Below are positions 63,985 to 64,000 of a stretch of DNA of 64,000 nucleotides, in pieces (within the stretch, counting starts at the first letter, position 1; the number at the start of each line of letters is the position of its first letter). The notes beneath the pieces are model-generated. The model did not search any database and was not told the origin of the DNA. It worked only from the letters and a program-made list of their open reading frames with translations. The stretch comes from Pedobacter cryoconitis (lineage in GTDB: Bacteria; Bacteroidota; Bacteroidia; Sphingobacteriales; Sphingobacteriaceae). The stretch covers positions 21,194-85,193 of the forward strand of contig NZ_QLLR01000027.1 in NCBI RefSeq assembly GCF_003259615.1, written 5' to 3'. Both the position numbers and the translations under genes were made by a program.

Positions 63985-64000
63985 TTGGTTGGTGCTGCGG

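Overview
The window looks like a chromosomal segment of a Bacteroidota bacterium, most likely Pedobacter or a close relative in Sphingobacteriaceae. Three SusC/SusD pairs, an ECF sigma/FecR pair, a short-chain type threonine dehydrogenase, TrhO, CdaA downstream of FolP, several TAnnTTTG -7 promoter boxes and the lack of clear Shine-Dalgarno sequences all point there. The genus is an inference from gene content. I saw no rRNA, tRNA, CRISPR array, prophage or insertion-sequence transposase.

Layout. 1-21.4 kb is mostly housekeeping: recJ (cut by the window edge), an MBL-fold hydrolase, a lone receiver protein, gcvP, pdxJ, a secreted deacetylase-like protein, ahcY, small unknowns, a bacilliredoxin, cdaA-folP, a DUF1599 protein, a DoxX-type membrane protein, an orphan DppB-like permease, aroK, a thioesterase, a GH20 hexosaminidase with truA, a PBP4-type carboxypeptidase and asd. 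21.5-32.1 kb is a ten-gene minus-strand operon. It holds a GMC flavoenzyme, its Tat-carrying small subunit, a lipoprotein cytochrome c, two Gfo/Idh/MocA oxidoreductases, three TIM-barrel isomerase/epimerases, a DUF1080 protein and an MFS permease. It reads as an oxidative 3-keto-glycoside pathway. 32.3-34.0 kb carries a threonine dehydrogenase and yebC on the plus strand.

34.0-34.5 kb is an unusual intergenic region: two terminator-like hairpins in opposite orientation share a 45-bp core and flank a (GAAA)17 microsatellite. 34.5-54.0 kb is a polysaccharide utilisation locus with an esterase, two SusC/SusD pairs, GH3, a GH43-like enzyme, a GH144 endo-beta-1,2-glucanase candidate and a propeller/LuxR-type regulator; the likely substrate is beta-1,2-glucan. 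54.2-62.1 kb is a second locus (DUF1735 lipoprotein, SusD-like, SusC with STN domain, FecR anti-sigma, ECF sigma) controlled by cell-surface signalling. A plus-strand terminator between fecR and susC suggests an antisense small RNA. trhO follows, and the last 0.8 kb is non-coding and holds an array of 11-bp units in mirror arrangement.

The best candidates for something new are the shared hairpin core inside two unrelated terminators, the probable antisense RNA of the sigma-controlled locus, the 11-bp mirrored array, and the palindrome family bracketing the cytochrome c gene. All come from reading the sequence by eye; none has been tested by search or folding software.
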